A DNA stretch of 64,000 nucleotides from Calidifontibacter indicus (GCF_003386865.1 NZ_QTUA01000001.1:1116001-1180000); one strand, 5' to 3'; positions 16,898 through 26,255 are shown, counted from the stretch's first letter. Numbers and translations: made by a program. Notes: generated from the sequence alone by a model not told the origin.

Positions 16898-18376
16898 ATG
16901 TCCACGAGCGCACCCCCGGCCGCAGCCAGCGGCATCGACAGATTCTTCAAGATCTCCGAGCGAGGCTCGACGGTGTCGCGGGAGGTGCGCGGTGGGTTCG
17001 TCACCTTCTTCACGATGGCCTACATCATCGCGCTGAACCCGCTGATCCTCGGTTTCGTGAAGGACGGCACCGGTCAGTTCCTCGGCGGCGGACCCGGTGA
17101 CGGTTCGAACCTGTCGGTGATCGCGGCTTGTACGGCGCTGGTCGCCGGCGTGATGTCGATCGCGATGGGCATGTTCGCGAACTTCCCGATGTCGATCGCG
17201 GCCGGTCTCGGCCTCAATGCGTTCGTCGCGTACGGCGTCGCAGCGCTGCCCGACATGACCTGGCAGGCCGCGATGGGTCTGGTGGTCTGGGAGGGCATCC
17301 TCATCCTGTTGCTCGTGGTCTCCGGTTTCCGGGTGGCGGCCTTCCGGGCGTTGCCGCAGCAGATGAAGACCGCGATCTCGGTCGGCATCGGCATGTTCAT
17401 CGCGTTCATCGGCGTCTTCGACTCGGGCTTCTCCCGGGCCGGCTCGGGCACCCCGGTGCAACTCGGCGTCGACGGGCGCCTGCAGGGCTGGCCGATCGTC
17501 GTGTTCATCTTCGGTTTCCTGCTGCTGGTCGCGCTCTCGGTGCGCAAGGTGACCGGCGCCATGCTCATCGCGATCGTGTCGGCCACCGTGCTGGCGATCA
17601 TCATCGAGGCCGTCGCGAACATCGGGCCCCGGACCGTCGGCGGCAAGGAGACCAACCCGCGCACCTGGTCGCTCAACGTGCCGACGGTGCCCGACACCGT
17701 CGTCCAGACCCCCGACTTCTCGCTCGTCGGACACGTCGACATGTTCGGCGGGTTCGCCAAGGCGGGTGTCATCGCCGCGGTGCTGATCATCTTCTCGCTG
17801 GTGTTGGCCGACTTCTTCGACACGATGGGCACGATGACCGCGATCGGCGCGAAGGCCGACCTGCTCGACAAGGATGGCATCCCGGCCGACTCGCAGAAGA
17901 TTCTCGTCGTCGACTCGGTGGCGGCTGCCGCCGGTGGTCTGGGTGGCGTCAGCTCCAACACCGCCTACATCGAGTCGGCGGCGGGTGTCGGCGACGGTGC
18001 CCGCACCGGTCTCGCGTCGGTCGTCACCGGCGTGCTGTTCCTGCTCGCCACCTTCGCCGCCCCGTTGGTCGAGGTCATCCCGCACGAGGCGGCCGCACCC
18101 GCGCTGGTGTTCGTCGGCTTCCTGATGATGCAGGAGGTGGGCGACATCGACTGGCGCGACATCGAGATCGCGCTCCCGGCGTTCCTGACCATCGCGCTGA
18201 TGCCGTTCACCTACTCGATCACCGTCGGCATCGGCGTCGGCACGCTGACCTACCTGGCGATCAAGGTGATCCGCGGCAAGTGGTCGCAGATCCCGGTGGT
18301 GCTGTGGATCATCTCGGCCTGTTTCGCCCTGTACTTCGCCATCGATCCGATCCGGCAGGTGTTCGGGGTCAACTGA
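16898..18376 (+). CDS. NCS2-family purine permease (AzgA-like)
   Basis: Inner-membrane nucleobase:cation symporter of 492 aa, probably for adenine, guanine or hypoxanthine. The N-terminal FKISERGSTVSREVRGG and FFTMAYIIALNP, the TM3 stretch NFPMSIAAGLGLNAFVAYG, and later VLADFFDTMGTMTAIG and GVSSNTAYIESAAGVGDGARTG mark the AzgA/PbuG branch. About 13-14 membrane segments are visible. A large insert with PRTVGGKETNPRTW lies between helices near residues 245-280. A strong terminator follows. Confidence 0.93.
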   Translation: MSTSAPPAAASGIDRFFKISERGSTVSREVRGGFVTFFTMAYIIALNPLILGFVKDGTGQFLGGGPGDGSNLSVIAACTALVAGVMSIAMGMFANFPMSIAAGLGLNAFVAYGVAALPDMTWQAAMGLVVWEGILILLLVVSGFRVAAFRALPQQMKTAISVGIGMFIAFIGVFDSGFSRAGSGTPVQLGVDGRLQGWPIVVFIFGFLLLVALSVRKVTGAMLIAIVSATVLAIIIEAVANIGPRTVGGKETNPRTWSLNVPTVPDTVVQTPDFSLVGHVDMFGGFAKAGVIAAVLIIFSLVLADFFDTMGTMTAIGAKADLLDKDGIPADSQKILVVDSVAAAAGGLGGVSSNTAYIESAAGVGDGARTGLASVVTGVLFLLATFAAPLVEVIPHEAAAPALVFVGFLMMQEVGDIDWRDIEIALPAFLTIALMPFTYSITVGIGVGTLTYLAIKVIRGKWSQIPVVLWIISACFALYFAIDPIRQVFGVN

Positions 18377-18392
18377 CCCGGCGCCGCGCCGT

Positions 18393-18432
18393 CGAGCCCC
18401 GCGGCACCGCTTCGGCGGTGTCGCGGGGCTCG
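18393..18432. terminator. Terminator after the NCS2 permease gene
   Basis: 18-bp stem with one mismatch (18393-18410 and 18415-18432) closed by a TTCG tetraloop, 16 nt after the permease stop. It ends GGCTCGGTCG without a T-run, as is usual in high-GC actinobacteria. Confidence 0.85.
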
Positions 18433-18498
18433 GTCGTTCCGAGCGGCTGTTCCGTGGGTGGCCTCGGGTAGTTTCGGGGCGGGACCGAGGAGGGCTAC

Positions 18499-19567
18499 AT
18501 GCCGCAATTGAGCAAGGGCGCCAACGCGCCGATCACCGACGAAGTCGTCACGTTGACCGTCGTGGGGGCCGCGCCGGGCGCGGTCGACCTGATGGCGTTC
18601 CAGGTGACCGCGCAGGGCAAGGTGCGGTCGGACGCCGACTTCGTGTTCTTCAACCAACCGGCGTCGCCGGAGGGTGCGGTGCGGCTGACACCGCCCGACG
18701 GCTTGCAGATCGAGCTGACCACGGTGCCCGCCGAGATCAACCGGATCACGGTCGCGGTGGCACTCGACGACTCCGTGCCGGGCGGTCTCGGTGATGTGCA
18801 ACTGGGCGCGATGGTGCTCGGCGGCGGTGAACCGATCGCGGTGCGTGCCGAAGGCCTCGCCGGTGAGCGCGCGGCCGTGCTGCTGGAGCTCTATCGGCGT
18901 GAGGCCGGCTGGAAAGTGCGTGTCGTGAGCGCCGGCTGGGCGGCCGGATTCGCGGCACTGGTGCGCGAGCATGGGGTAGATGTCGACGAGCCGGAAACGG
19001 CTGCCGCGCCCACTGCGGCTGCACCCGCGCCGGCGCCGGTCGCGCCTGCACCCGCCGCTGCGCCTGTCGCACCGCCGGCACCGGCTCCCGGACCGCCCGC
19101 GCCGATGGGCACGATCGACCTCGGCAAGCGCACCGGCACCATCAATCTGGAGAAGGGCCAACGGGTTTCGATCGAGAAGACCGAGTCGATCACCGCCTCG
19201 ATCTACTGGCCGCCGGCCACCGACTACGACGTCTACGCGCTCGTGCTCTACACCGACGAGCACGTCGAGACGGTGAGCACCTTCGGCACCCGCACCGACA
19301 AGAACTTCAGCCTCGCCACCGCCGACGGTGCGGTGCGCCATGCCGGCGACGTCGGACGGTCGGGCTCGGCGCCTCCGGCCGGCGGTGGCCTGTTCGGCCG
19401 CAACAAGGCGAAGGCGGCGACTCCGGGGCATCGTCATCGTCACGCCCGACGGCGTGACGATCGACTACCGGGAGGCCTACTCCAAGCCCGGTTCGGAGAA
19501 CCGTCCGGTCGTCGGCGCCGACCTCAAGGTCGTGATGGACGCCGGTGCGGTGAACGCGTACAAGTGA
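18499..19567 (+). pseudogene. TerD-family protein, second domain internally deleted and frameshifted
   Basis: TerD proteins are Ca2+-binding stress proteins. The first domain (1-165) is intact from the canonical start LSKGANAPITDEVVTLTVVG; an Ala/Pro linker (172-205) follows, then a second TerD-like domain beginning GTIDLGKRTGTINLEKGQ. After HAGDVGR and a short linker ending NKAKAAT the frame breaks near 19423-19428. The expected end (GIVIVTPDGVTIDYREAYSK ... MDAGAVNAYK) continues in the +1 frame to a stop at 19565-19567, and roughly 65 residues normal for the family between these parts are absent. One out-of-frame deletion explains both. Without correction translation would run to 19596 with an Arg-rich tail. 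The start has GGAGG 6 nt upstream. Confidence 0.68.
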
Positions 19568-19570
19568 GCG

Positions 19571-21226
19571 TCAGCCGAGGTCTTCGGCGTCGGTGATGCG
19601 GTAGGCGTAGCCCTGCTCGGCGAGGAAGCGCTGCCGATGGGCGGCGAAGTCGGCGTCGACGGTGTCGCGGGTGACCACCGTGTAGAAGTGCGCGGTGCGC
19701 CCGTCGCCCTTCGGGCGCAACACGCGTCCGAGTCGTTGGGCCTCCTCCTGGCGTGAGCCGAAGGTGCCGCTCACCTGGATCGCGACGCTGGCTTCGGGCA
19801 GATCGATCGAGAAGTTGGCCACCTTGCTCACCACCAGCAGCGAGATCTCGCCCTCGCGGAACTGCTGGAACAGCTTCTGCCGCACCGCAACCGAGGTTTC
19901 GCCGGTGATGAGGTCGGCATCGAGGCGTCCGGCCAACGAGGTGAGCTGGTCGAGGTACTGACCGATGACCAAGGTCGGCTCGCCGCGGTGCTTCGCGACG
20001 AGCTTCTCGACCACGCCGTCCTTGACCGGGGCGCAGGAGGCGAACCGGTAGCGCTCGTCGGGTTCGGTCGAGGCGTACGCCAGCCGCTCGCTCTCGGTGA
20101 GGCTCACCCGCACCTCCACGCAGTCGGCGGGCGCGATGTAACCCTGCGCCTCGATCTCCTTCCACGGGGCGTCGAAGCGCTTCGGTCCGATGAGGCTGAA
20201 GACGTCTTCCTCCCGGCCGTCCTCGCGCACCAGCGTCGCGGTGAGACCGAGGCGTCGGCGGGCCTGCAGGTCGGCGGTCATCCGGAAGATCGGCGCGGGC
20301 AGCAGGTGCACCTCGTCGTAGACGATGAGGCCCCAGTCGCGCGCGTCAAGCAGTTCGAGGTGGGGGTGAACGCCCTTCCGTTTGAGGGTGAGCACCTGGT
20401 AGGTGGCGATGGTGACCGGACGGATCTCCTTGCGGGCGCCGCTGTATTCGCCGATCTCGTCCTCGGTGAGGGTGGTGCGGCGCAGCAGTTCGTCCTTCCA
20501 CTGCCGCGCGCTGACCGTATTGGTCACCAGGATCAGCGTGGTGGTGCGAGACTTGGCCATCGCGCCCGCGCCGACCAGCGTCTTGCCCGCTCCGCAGGGG
20601 AGCACGACCACGCCCGAGCCGCCGTGCCAGAACCCGTCGACCGCGTGCTGCTGGTAGTCGCGCATCGACCAGCCGTCGGTGTCGAGCTCGATCGGGTGCG
20701 CCTCGCCGTCGACGTAACCCGCTTCGTCCTCTGCCGGCCAGCCGAGCTTGATCAGCTGCTGCTTGATGTTGCCGCGTTCGGACGCGTGCACCAGCACCGT
20801 GTCGTCGTCGAGGCGGTCACCGACCAGCGGCTGGATCTTTTTGTTGCGCAACACCTCGGTGAGCACGGCCCGGTCGGTGGTGGCGAGCACGAGCCGCTGC
20901 TCGCCGGCCACCTCCTGCTTGCGCAGGGTGAGCCGGCCGTAGCGGTCCATCGTCTCGGCGAGGTCGATGAGCAGCGCGTTCGGCACCGGGTAGCGGCTGT
21001 AGCGCACGAGGGCGTCGACGACCTGCTCGGCGTCGTGGCCGGCGGCGCGCGCGTTCCAGAGGCCCAGCGGGGTCACCCGGTAGGTGTGGATGTGTTCGGG
21101 TGCCCGCTCGAGCTCGGCGAAGGGTGCGATCGCGGCGCGGGCGTCGCGGGCGAACGGGTGATCGACCTCGAGCAGGACGGTCTTGTCGCTCTGCACGATC
21201 AGGGGGCCGGGTACGTCATTGGGCAC
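19571..21226 (-). CDS. XPB-type superfamily 2 DNA repair helicase
   Basis: 551-aa bacterial homologue of the eukaryotic repair/transcription helicase XPB, a 3'-5' DNA helicase. The N-terminal domain (1-180) includes the damage-recognition-like region; Walker A CGAGKT is at 211-216, DEVH at 304-307, the SAT-like motif LTATLVRED follows, and the second RecA domain ends with QEEAQRLGRVLRPKGDGR. In Mycobacterium the homologue (Rv0861c) is adjacent to a helicase-associated protein (Rv0862c); here that partner is at 30274, about 9 kb away on the same strand. It converges on the TerD gene. Confidence 0.94.
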   Translation of the reverse strand: MPNDVPGPLIVQSDKTVLLEVDHPFARDARAAIAPFAELERAPEHIHTYRVTPLGLWNARAAGHDAEQVVDALVRYSRYPVPNALLIDLAETMDRYGRLTLRKQEVAGEQRLVLATTDRAVLTEVLRNKKIQPLVGDRLDDDTVLVHASERGNIKQQLIKLGWPAEDEAGYVDGEAHPIELDTDGWSMRDYQQHAVDGFWHGGSGVVVLPCGAGKTLVGAGAMAKSRTTTLILVTNTVSARQWKDELLRRTTLTEDEIGEYSGARKEIRPVTIATYQVLTLKRKGVHPHLELLDARDWGLIVYDEVHLLPAPIFRMTADLQARRRLGLTATLVREDGREEDVFSLIGPKRFDAPWKEIEAQGYIAPADCVEVRVSLTESERLAYASTEPDERYRFASCAPVKDGVVEKLVAKHRGEPTLVIGQYLDQLTSLAGRLDADLITGETSVAVRQKLFQQFREGEISLLVVSKVANFSIDLPEASVAIQVSGTFGSRQEEAQRLGRVLRPKGDGRTAHFYTVVTRDTVDADFAAHRQRFLAEQGYAYRITDAEDLG

Positions 21227-21316
21227 GTCTCAGGCTAACGACCGGCGCCGTTCGACGATTCCCGCAGCGACCTGAGCCGAGCGCGTGCGCCACCGGGCGG
21301 GTGAGACGATGCTCAC

Positions 21317-22255
21317 ATGAGCCTTCCGATGGTCGAACCTGCTGCCGGACTGCCCGACCGGATCACGATCTACGAGGTCGGAGCGCGCGACGGCCTGCAG
21401 AACGAGAAGTCCGTGGTGCCGACGGGGGTGAAGGCGGAGTTCGTGCGCCGGATGATCGACGCCGGCCTCGACACGATCGAGACCACCAGCTTCGTGCCGC
21501 CGTCGTGGATCCCGCAGCTGTCCGACGCCACCGAGCTGGTCGACGCGCTCGGCCAGGAGGCCCGGCGGGCGACCCGTCCGGTGCTGGTGCCGAACGAACG
21601 TGGCCTCGACAATGCGCTCGCCGCCGGCGTGAAGGCCATCGCGGTGTTCGGGTCGGCCACCGAGACCTTCGCGAACAAGAACCTCAACCGGTCGGTCGCG
21701 CAGGCGCTGGCGATGTTCGCGCCGGTCGTCAAACGGGCCAAGGACGACGACCTGTGGGTGCGCGGCTACGTGTCGATGTGCTTCGGCGACCCCTGGGAAG
21801 GGCCGGTGCCGGTCGATCAGGTGGTCGACGTCTGTGCCCGACTGATGGACCTCGGCTGCGACCAGCTCAGCATCGGCGACACCATCGGCGTAGGCACCGC
21901 CGGGCACGTCGTGCGGCTGCTGGAAGCGTTGAACGACAAGGGAATCGGCACCGACAAGATCGGTGTGCACTTTCACGACACGTACGGTCAGGCCCTGTCG
22001 AACACGCTCGTCGCGCTGCAGCACGGTGTGCGGGTGGTCGACGCGTCGACCGGTGGCCTCGGCGGGTGTCCTTACGCCCGGTCGGCCACCGGCAACCTCG
22101 CCACCGAAGACCTCGTCTGGCTGTGCCGCGGCCTGGGCATCGAGACCGGTGTCGACCTCGACAAGCTCGTGGCGACGAGCGTGTGGATGGCCCACCAGCT
22201 GGGCCGGCCGTCGCCGTCCCGGGTGGTCAAGGCGCTGGGCGGTTCGGCCGGTTAG
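21317..22255 (+). CDS. Hydroxymethylglutaryl-CoA lyase
   Basis: Cleaves HMG-CoA to acetoacetate and acetyl-CoA in leucine catabolism. The 312-aa TIM-barrel protein has the signature VGARDGLQNE (catalytic Arg and metal Asp), HFHDTYGQALSN (His ligands) and the glycine/cysteine loop GGLGGCPYARSATGN with its catalytic Cys. ATG at 21317 is used; no clear ribosome-binding site precedes it. The M13 peptidase gene follows after 9 nt, but leucine-degradation partners (carboxylase, dehydrogenase) are not nearby. Confidence 0.93.
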   Translation: MSLPMVEPAAGLPDRITIYEVGARDGLQNEKSVVPTGVKAEFVRRMIDAGLDTIETTSFVPPSWIPQLSDATELVDALGQEARRATRPVLVPNERGLDNALAAGVKAIAVFGSATETFANKNLNRSVAQALAMFAPVVKRAKDDDLWVRGYVSMCFGDPWEGPVPVDQVVDVCARLMDLGCDQLSIGDTIGVGTAGHVVRLLEALNDKGIGTDKIGVHFHDTYGQALSNTLVALQHGVRVVDASTGGLGGCPYARSATGNLATEDLVWLCRGLGIETGVDLDKLVATSVWMAHQLGRPSPSRVVKALGGSAG

Positions 22256-22264
22256 GGTCGCACT

Positions 22265-24214
22265 ATGCGATCCGGTCTGACGTCGACTTTCGACTCCTCC
22301 ATCCGCGTCCAGGACGACCTGTTCGGGTTCGTCAACAACCAGTGGGTCCAGGCGACGCAGATCCCCGACGACCGTGCCCGGTACGGCGCGTTCGACGCGC
22401 TGCGTGAGGCCTCCGAGGCGGCGGTGCGCGACATCGTGGAGAAGGCGGCCGCGTCCGACGCGGCGGCCGGCTCGCCCGAGCGCAAGGTGGGCGACCTGTT
22501 CGGGTCGTTCATGGACACCGACGCGATCGAGAAGGCCGGTGCCGAGCCGCTGAGTGAGCGCCTGTCGCAGATCGCCGCGCTCGGTTCGACGAGCGAACTC
22601 GCCCGACTGACAGGTGAACTCAGCCGCCGCGGGGTGTGGGGCGCGTTCGCGTTCTACGTCACGGCCGATGCCAAGAACCCGGAGCAGTACATCGCCTACC
22701 TCGGCCAGGCCGGCATCGGGCTGCCCGACGAGTCGTACTACCGCGAGGACAAGTACGCCGACGTGCGGGAGAAGTACGTCGGTCACATCGAGCGGCTGAG
22801 CGCGCTCGCGGGCGTGCCCGACGCGGCGGCGTTCGCGCAGAAAGTGATGGCCCTCGAGACGCGTATCGCCTCCCATCACTGGGACGTCGTGGCCACGCGC
22901 GACGCACTGAAGTCGTACAACAAGCACAGCTTCGCCGAACTCAAGGAGCTCGCGCCCGAATTCGACTGGGACGCTTACGTTTCCGGCCTCGACGCGCCGC
23001 AGGGTGCGTTCGACGAGGTCGTCGTCGGTGAGCCGTCGTACCTCTCGGGTCTGTCGGCCGCGCTGACCGAGCATGACCTCGACGACTGGAAGGCGTGGCT
23101 GTCGTGGCGACTGATCAGCGACCAGGCGCCCTACCTGCACGAGGCGATGGTCGACGAGAGCTTCGCGTTCAACGGCAAGGTGCTCAGTGGCACGCCCAAG
23201 CTGAAGGAGCGGTGGAAGCGTGGCGTGGCCGTCGTCGAGTCGTGCCTGGGTGAGGTGGTCGGCCAGTTGTACGTCGCCGAGCACTTCCCGCCGCGCGCCA
23301 AGGAGCGGATGGTCGAGCTGGTCGCCAACCTCATCGAGGCCTACCGACGCGACTTCGAGACGCTGGAGTGGATGTCGCCGCAGACCCGCGAACGCGCCCT
23401 GGCGAAGCTGGCGCGCTTCGTGCCGAAGATCGGCTACCCCGACAAGTGGCGCGACTACAGCGACCTGGAGATCGTGCCCGGTGACCTGCTGGGCAACCTC
23501 GCCCGCTCGGCCGACTTCGAGATGCGTCGTCAGCTCGACCGCATCGGTGGCCCGATCGACCGCACCGAGTGGCTGATGACGCCGCAGACGGTCAACGCCT
23601 ACTACCACCCGATGATGAACGAGATCGTCTTCCCGGCCGCGATCCTCCAGCCGCCGTTCTTCGACGTCGACGCCGACGATGCGGTCAACTACGGCGGCAT
23701 CGGCGCGGTGATCGGTCACGAGATCGGGCACGGCTTTGACGACCAGGGCTCGCGTTTCGACGGTGACGGTTCGCTCACCGACTGGTGGAGCCCCGAGGAC
23801 CGGGAGCGTTTCGACGCGCTCGCGCAGAAGCTCATCGCGCAGTTCGACGAGCAGTCGCCGGCCGACGCACCCGACATCAAGGTCAACGGTGGTCTCACCG
23901 TCGGCGAGAACATCGGCGACCTCGGCGGCCTGACCATCGGCTACAAGGCGTATTCCATTGCGCAGGAACAGAACCCGGCTCCCGAGCTCGACGGCTTCAC
24001 CGGCAACCAGCGGTTCTTCCTCGGCTGGAGCCAGGTGTGGTGCGGCAAGGCGCGTCCGGACGAGGCGAAGCGACTGGTGGCGATCGACCCGCACGCTCCG
24101 GCCAACTGCCCGGCGAACGTCGCGCGCAACCTGCGGGAGTTCCACGAGGCGTTCGACGTGCAGCCGGGCGACGGGATGTACCTCGCGCCGGACGACCAGG
24201 TGCGGATTTTCTGA
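22265..24214 (+). CDS. M13-family zinc metallopeptidase (neprilysin/PepO-like)
   Basis: Zinc endopeptidase of 649 aa, the usual bacterial M13 length. The N-terminal peptidase_M13_N region begins DDLFGFVNNQW; the catalytic half carries NAYYHPMMNEIVFPAAIL, the zinc motif HEIGH (485-489) and the third ligand Glu548 in GENIGDLGG. It ends in the family's C-terminal APDDQVRIF. There is no signal peptide, so it is probably cytosolic and acts on peptides. Two small genes follow closely and may be co-transcribed. Confidence 0.95.
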   Translation: MRSGLTSTFDSSIRVQDDLFGFVNNQWVQATQIPDDRARYGAFDALREASEAAVRDIVEKAAASDAAAGSPERKVGDLFGSFMDTDAIEKAGAEPLSERLSQIAALGSTSELARLTGELSRRGVWGAFAFYVTADAKNPEQYIAYLGQAGIGLPDESYYREDKYADVREKYVGHIERLSALAGVPDAAAFAQKVMALETRIASHHWDVVATRDALKSYNKHSFAELKELAPEFDWDAYVSGLDAPQGAFDEVVVGEPSYLSGLSAALTEHDLDDWKAWLSWRLISDQAPYLHEAMVDESFAFNGKVLSGTPKLKERWKRGVAVVESCLGEVVGQLYVAEHFPPRAKERMVELVANLIEAYRRDFETLEWMSPQTRERALAKLARFVPKIGYPDKWRDYSDLEIVPGDLLGNLARSADFEMRRQLDRIGGPIDRTEWLMTPQTVNAYYHPMMNEIVFPAAILQPPFFDVDADDAVNYGGIGAVIGHEIGHGFDDQGSRFDGDGSLTDWWSPEDRERFDALAQKLIAQFDEQSPADAPDIKVNGGLTVGENIGDLGGLTIGYKAYSIAQEQNPAPELDGFTGNQRFFLGWSQVWCGKARPDEAKRLVAIDPHAPANCPANVARNLREFHEAFDVQPGDGMYLAPDDQVRIF

Positions 24215-24233
24215 TCGGCGAAGGAGGCGAGTG

Positions 24234-24425
24234 ATGCCCAAGTCGAACAAGCGTTTCGAGGTGGTGCACGAGGAGCGCACCCGGATCGGCGAGACCACCC
24301 GCATCCTGCGCGACAAGGAGACCGGTGTCTGCTATCTGCAGAGCATGGTTGGGGTGAACCTCGCGATGACCCCGTTGCTCAACTCCGACGGGTCGATCGT
24401 CGTGCAGCCTGCGAGCGGGTCGTGA
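24234..24425 (+). CDS. DUF6440-family small protein
   Basis: 63 aa with an AAGGAGG ribosome-binding site 7 nt before ATG 24234. The pattern RFEVVHEE ... ILRDKETGVCYL ... MTPLLNSDGSIVV matches DUF6440, small proteins of unknown function. Its stop overlaps the GTG of the DUF2200 gene (GTGA), indicating coupling. The M13 peptidase gene ends 19 nt upstream. Confidence 0.85.
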   Translation: MPKSNKRFEVVHEERTRIGETTRILRDKETGVCYLQSMVGVNLAMTPLLNSDGSIVVQPASGS

Positions 24426-24763
24426 GCCGCATCTTCGGCGTCCCGGTCGCCTCGGTCTACCCGCACTACGTCACGAAGGTGACCAAGAAGGGTCGCACCG
24501 AGGACGAGCTCGTAGAGGTGATCACCTGGCTCACCGGCTTCGACCACGACGAACTGCAACGACACCTCGCCGAGGAGACGACCTTCGAGGACTTCTTCGC
24601 GGCCGCGCACCTCAACCCGAACGCATCGCTCATCACCGGATCGGTGTGCGGGGTGAAGGTGCAAGAGGTCGACGACCCGCTGATGCAGAAGATTCGTTAC
24701 CTCGACAAGCTCGTCGACGAGCTTGCCAAGGGTCGTCCGATGGACAAGGTGCTACGCGCCTGA
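24422..24763 (+). CDS. DUF2200-family protein
   Basis: 113-aa cytosolic protein starting at GTG 24422, overlapping the upstream gene by 4 nt. The sequence (RIFGVPVASVYPHYVTKVTKKGRTEDELVEVITWLTGFD) is typical of DUF2200, whose function is unknown. Its 3' end overlaps the convergent ECF41 sigma gene by 12 nt, so the two transcripts must overlap. Confidence 0.87.
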   Translation: MSRIFGVPVASVYPHYVTKVTKKGRTEDELVEVITWLTGFDHDELQRHLAEETTFEDFFAAAHLNPNASLITGSVCGVKVQEVDDPLMQKIRYLDKLVDELAKGRPMDKVLRA

Positions 24764-25654
24764 CTCGCCGCGGGACAGGCCGCGCACCTCGTCGAGGTGG
24801 GCAAGTTTCAGTGGATTGCGTTGCACCAGAATGCGAGTTACGAGGCCGTCGACGACCTCGAAGGTGAAGGTCGAGTCGAGCTGACTGTCGATGTGGGCGA
24901 GCACGGCCGGGCCGCCGTTGAGGTCGACGATGCGGAACTGCGTGGGCGCGTCGGGCTGCACGGCCAGCAGGAACCGCAGCACCTTCTCGACGCCGACGAT
25001 CGGACGCAGCGCGGCCTTGCGCACTCCGCCGCCGTCGGTCACGAGGACGACATCGGGCGAGACGACGTCCAGCAGGCTCTGCACGTCACCCGTGGTCGCT
25101 GCGGCCACGAAGCGTTCGGCCGCCGATCGGACGTCGGTGGGCGACACCTGCGTCGCGGGGCGTTCGGCCCGCACCCGGGTGCGGGCTCGGTGTGCGATCT
25201 GCCGCACCGACGCCGGCTGCCGTTCCAGCATCTGTGCGATCTCGGTGTGCTCGTAGCCGAACACCTCACGCAGCAGGAAGACCGCGCGTTCCACCGGGCT
25301 CAGTTTGTCGAGCACGATGAGCATCGCCAGCGACACCGAGTCGGCGAGGACGACGTCGTCGGCGACATCGCCGCCGGTGAGTATTGGCTCGGGTAGCCAG
25401 GGGCCGACGTACGTCTCCTTGCGGCGGCCGAGCGAGCGTGCCTTGTTGAGCGCGACCCGGGTGATGATGCGCACCGCGTACGCCTTGGGGTCGGCGACCA
25501 CGTCCTGGTCGGCGTCCGACCAGCGCAGCCAGGCATCCTGCAGCACGTCCTCGGCGTCGGCGGCCGACCCGAGGATCTCGTACGCCACCGTGAACAGCAG
25601 CGACCGATGCACGGTGAACGGGTCGGCCAGAGGCTCACGTCCTGGTTCGGTCAC
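24752..25654 (-). CDS. ECF41-type RNA polymerase sigma factor (SigJ-like)
   Basis: 300-aa extracytoplasmic-function sigma factor. Region 2 spans about 13-75 and region 4 about 110-160; the WLPEP motif sits at 87-91. A C-terminal SnoaL-like domain follows from about 175, with the ECF41 marks DGGG (207-210) and NPLKL (280-284). In this group the C-terminal domain replaces an anti-sigma factor and modulates activity. GTG at 25654 overlaps the stop of the carboxymuconolactone-decarboxylase-family gene by 4 nt, the standard ECF41 partner arrangement. A matching ECF41 promoter lies upstream of that partner, so the operon is probably self-activated. It converges on DUF2200. Confidence 0.93.
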   Translation of the reverse strand: MTEPGREPLADPFTVHRSLLFTVAYEILGSAADAEDVLQDAWLRWSDADQDVVADPKAYAVRIITRVALNKARSLGRRKETYVGPWLPEPILTGGDVADDVVLADSVSLAMLIVLDKLSPVERAVFLLREVFGYEHTEIAQMLERQPASVRQIAHRARTRVRAERPATQVSPTDVRSAAERFVAAATTGDVQSLLDVVSPDVVLVTDGGGVRKAALRPIVGVEKVLRFLLAVQPDAPTQFRIVDLNGGPAVLAHIDSQLDSTFTFEVVDGLVTRILVQRNPLKLAHLDEVRGLSRGESGA

Positions 25655-26220
25655 AGATCGCACCGGTCGCGGAAGCCTTGGCTGCGTAGCCCCATGGCGC
25701 TGTTGAAGCGGGACCGGAGGTTCTCCACGGCCACCATCATGGTCAGTTCGACGACCGCCTTGACGCCGAGCAGGACGGTCAGTTGCTCGACCATCTCGTC
25801 GGTGACGGTCGGCGGCGTGGCGGTCATCGCCTCGGCGTACTCCAGCACTGCGCGTTCGTTCTCGTCGAACACGGTGCTCTCGCGCCAGCGCGGCACCTCG
25901 CTGAGCTTCTCGACCGAGTCGCCGGCGCTGTGCGCGGCGAAGTAGCCGAAGTCCATGCACCAGCTGCAGCCGATCGCCGCCGCCGAGCCGAGCACCGCGA
26001 GGTTCTTCAGGTCGGCGTCGAGTGCGTTCCACTTCGCGATTTTCCGCTCGAACGCGAGGTCGGCGAACATGAGTTGCTTGTGGTGCCAGTAGACGTAGCC
26101 GGGATCGGGCACCTCGCCGTAGGCACGGCGCGACCAGGCACGGACGATGCCGCCGAGGAGGCCGTCCGGCTCGGCGGGAGGGATGCGGAGGGACGGTTGG
26201 CGTTGCGCGATGTCAGTCAT
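25651..26220 (-). CDS. Carboxymuconolactone decarboxylase-family protein (ECF41 partner)
   Basis: 189-aa AhpD-like alpha-helical protein. The CMD core runs from about residue 60 to 150 with a redox-type CxxC (Cys85, Cys88 in GCSWCMDFGY). Such proteins act as alkylhydroperoxidases or in unknown redox roles. It is first in a two-gene operon with the ECF41 sigma factor, coupled by GTGA. ATG at 26220 is used; an ATG five bases upstream is in another frame and stops at once. A TGTCACA/TGTC promoter ends 8 nt before the ATG, so the mRNA is likely leaderless or nearly so. Confidence 0.92.
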   Translation of the reverse strand: MTDIAQRQPSLRIPPAEPDGLLGGIVRAWSRRAYGEVPDPGYVYWHHKQLMFADLAFERKIAKWNALDADLKNLAVLGSAAAIGCSWCMDFGYFAAHSAGDSVEKLSEVPRWRESTVFDENERAVLEYAEAMTATPPTVTDEMVEQLTVLLGVKAVVELTMMVAVENLRSRFNSAMGLRSQGFRDRCDL

Positions 26221-26228
26221 GCCATGAA

Positions 26229-26255
26229 GACACCGGCCGGACCTCAGGTGTGACA
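26229..26255 (-). promoter_or_regulatory. Candidate ECF41-dependent promoter
   Basis: On the minus strand, TGTCACA (26255-26249), a 16-nt spacer, then TGTC (26232-26229). The known ECF41 target consensus is TGTCACA about 16-17 nt from CGTC. The site sits directly in front of the CMD-family partner gene, the expected target. Assignment rests on this match and context. Confidence 0.75.

Noticed and set aside
21230-24316. Long minus-strand open frame opposite the HMG-CoA lyase and M13 peptidase genes
   Set aside because: Same shadow effect; the translation is low-complexity and both plus-strand genes show complete catalytic motifs.
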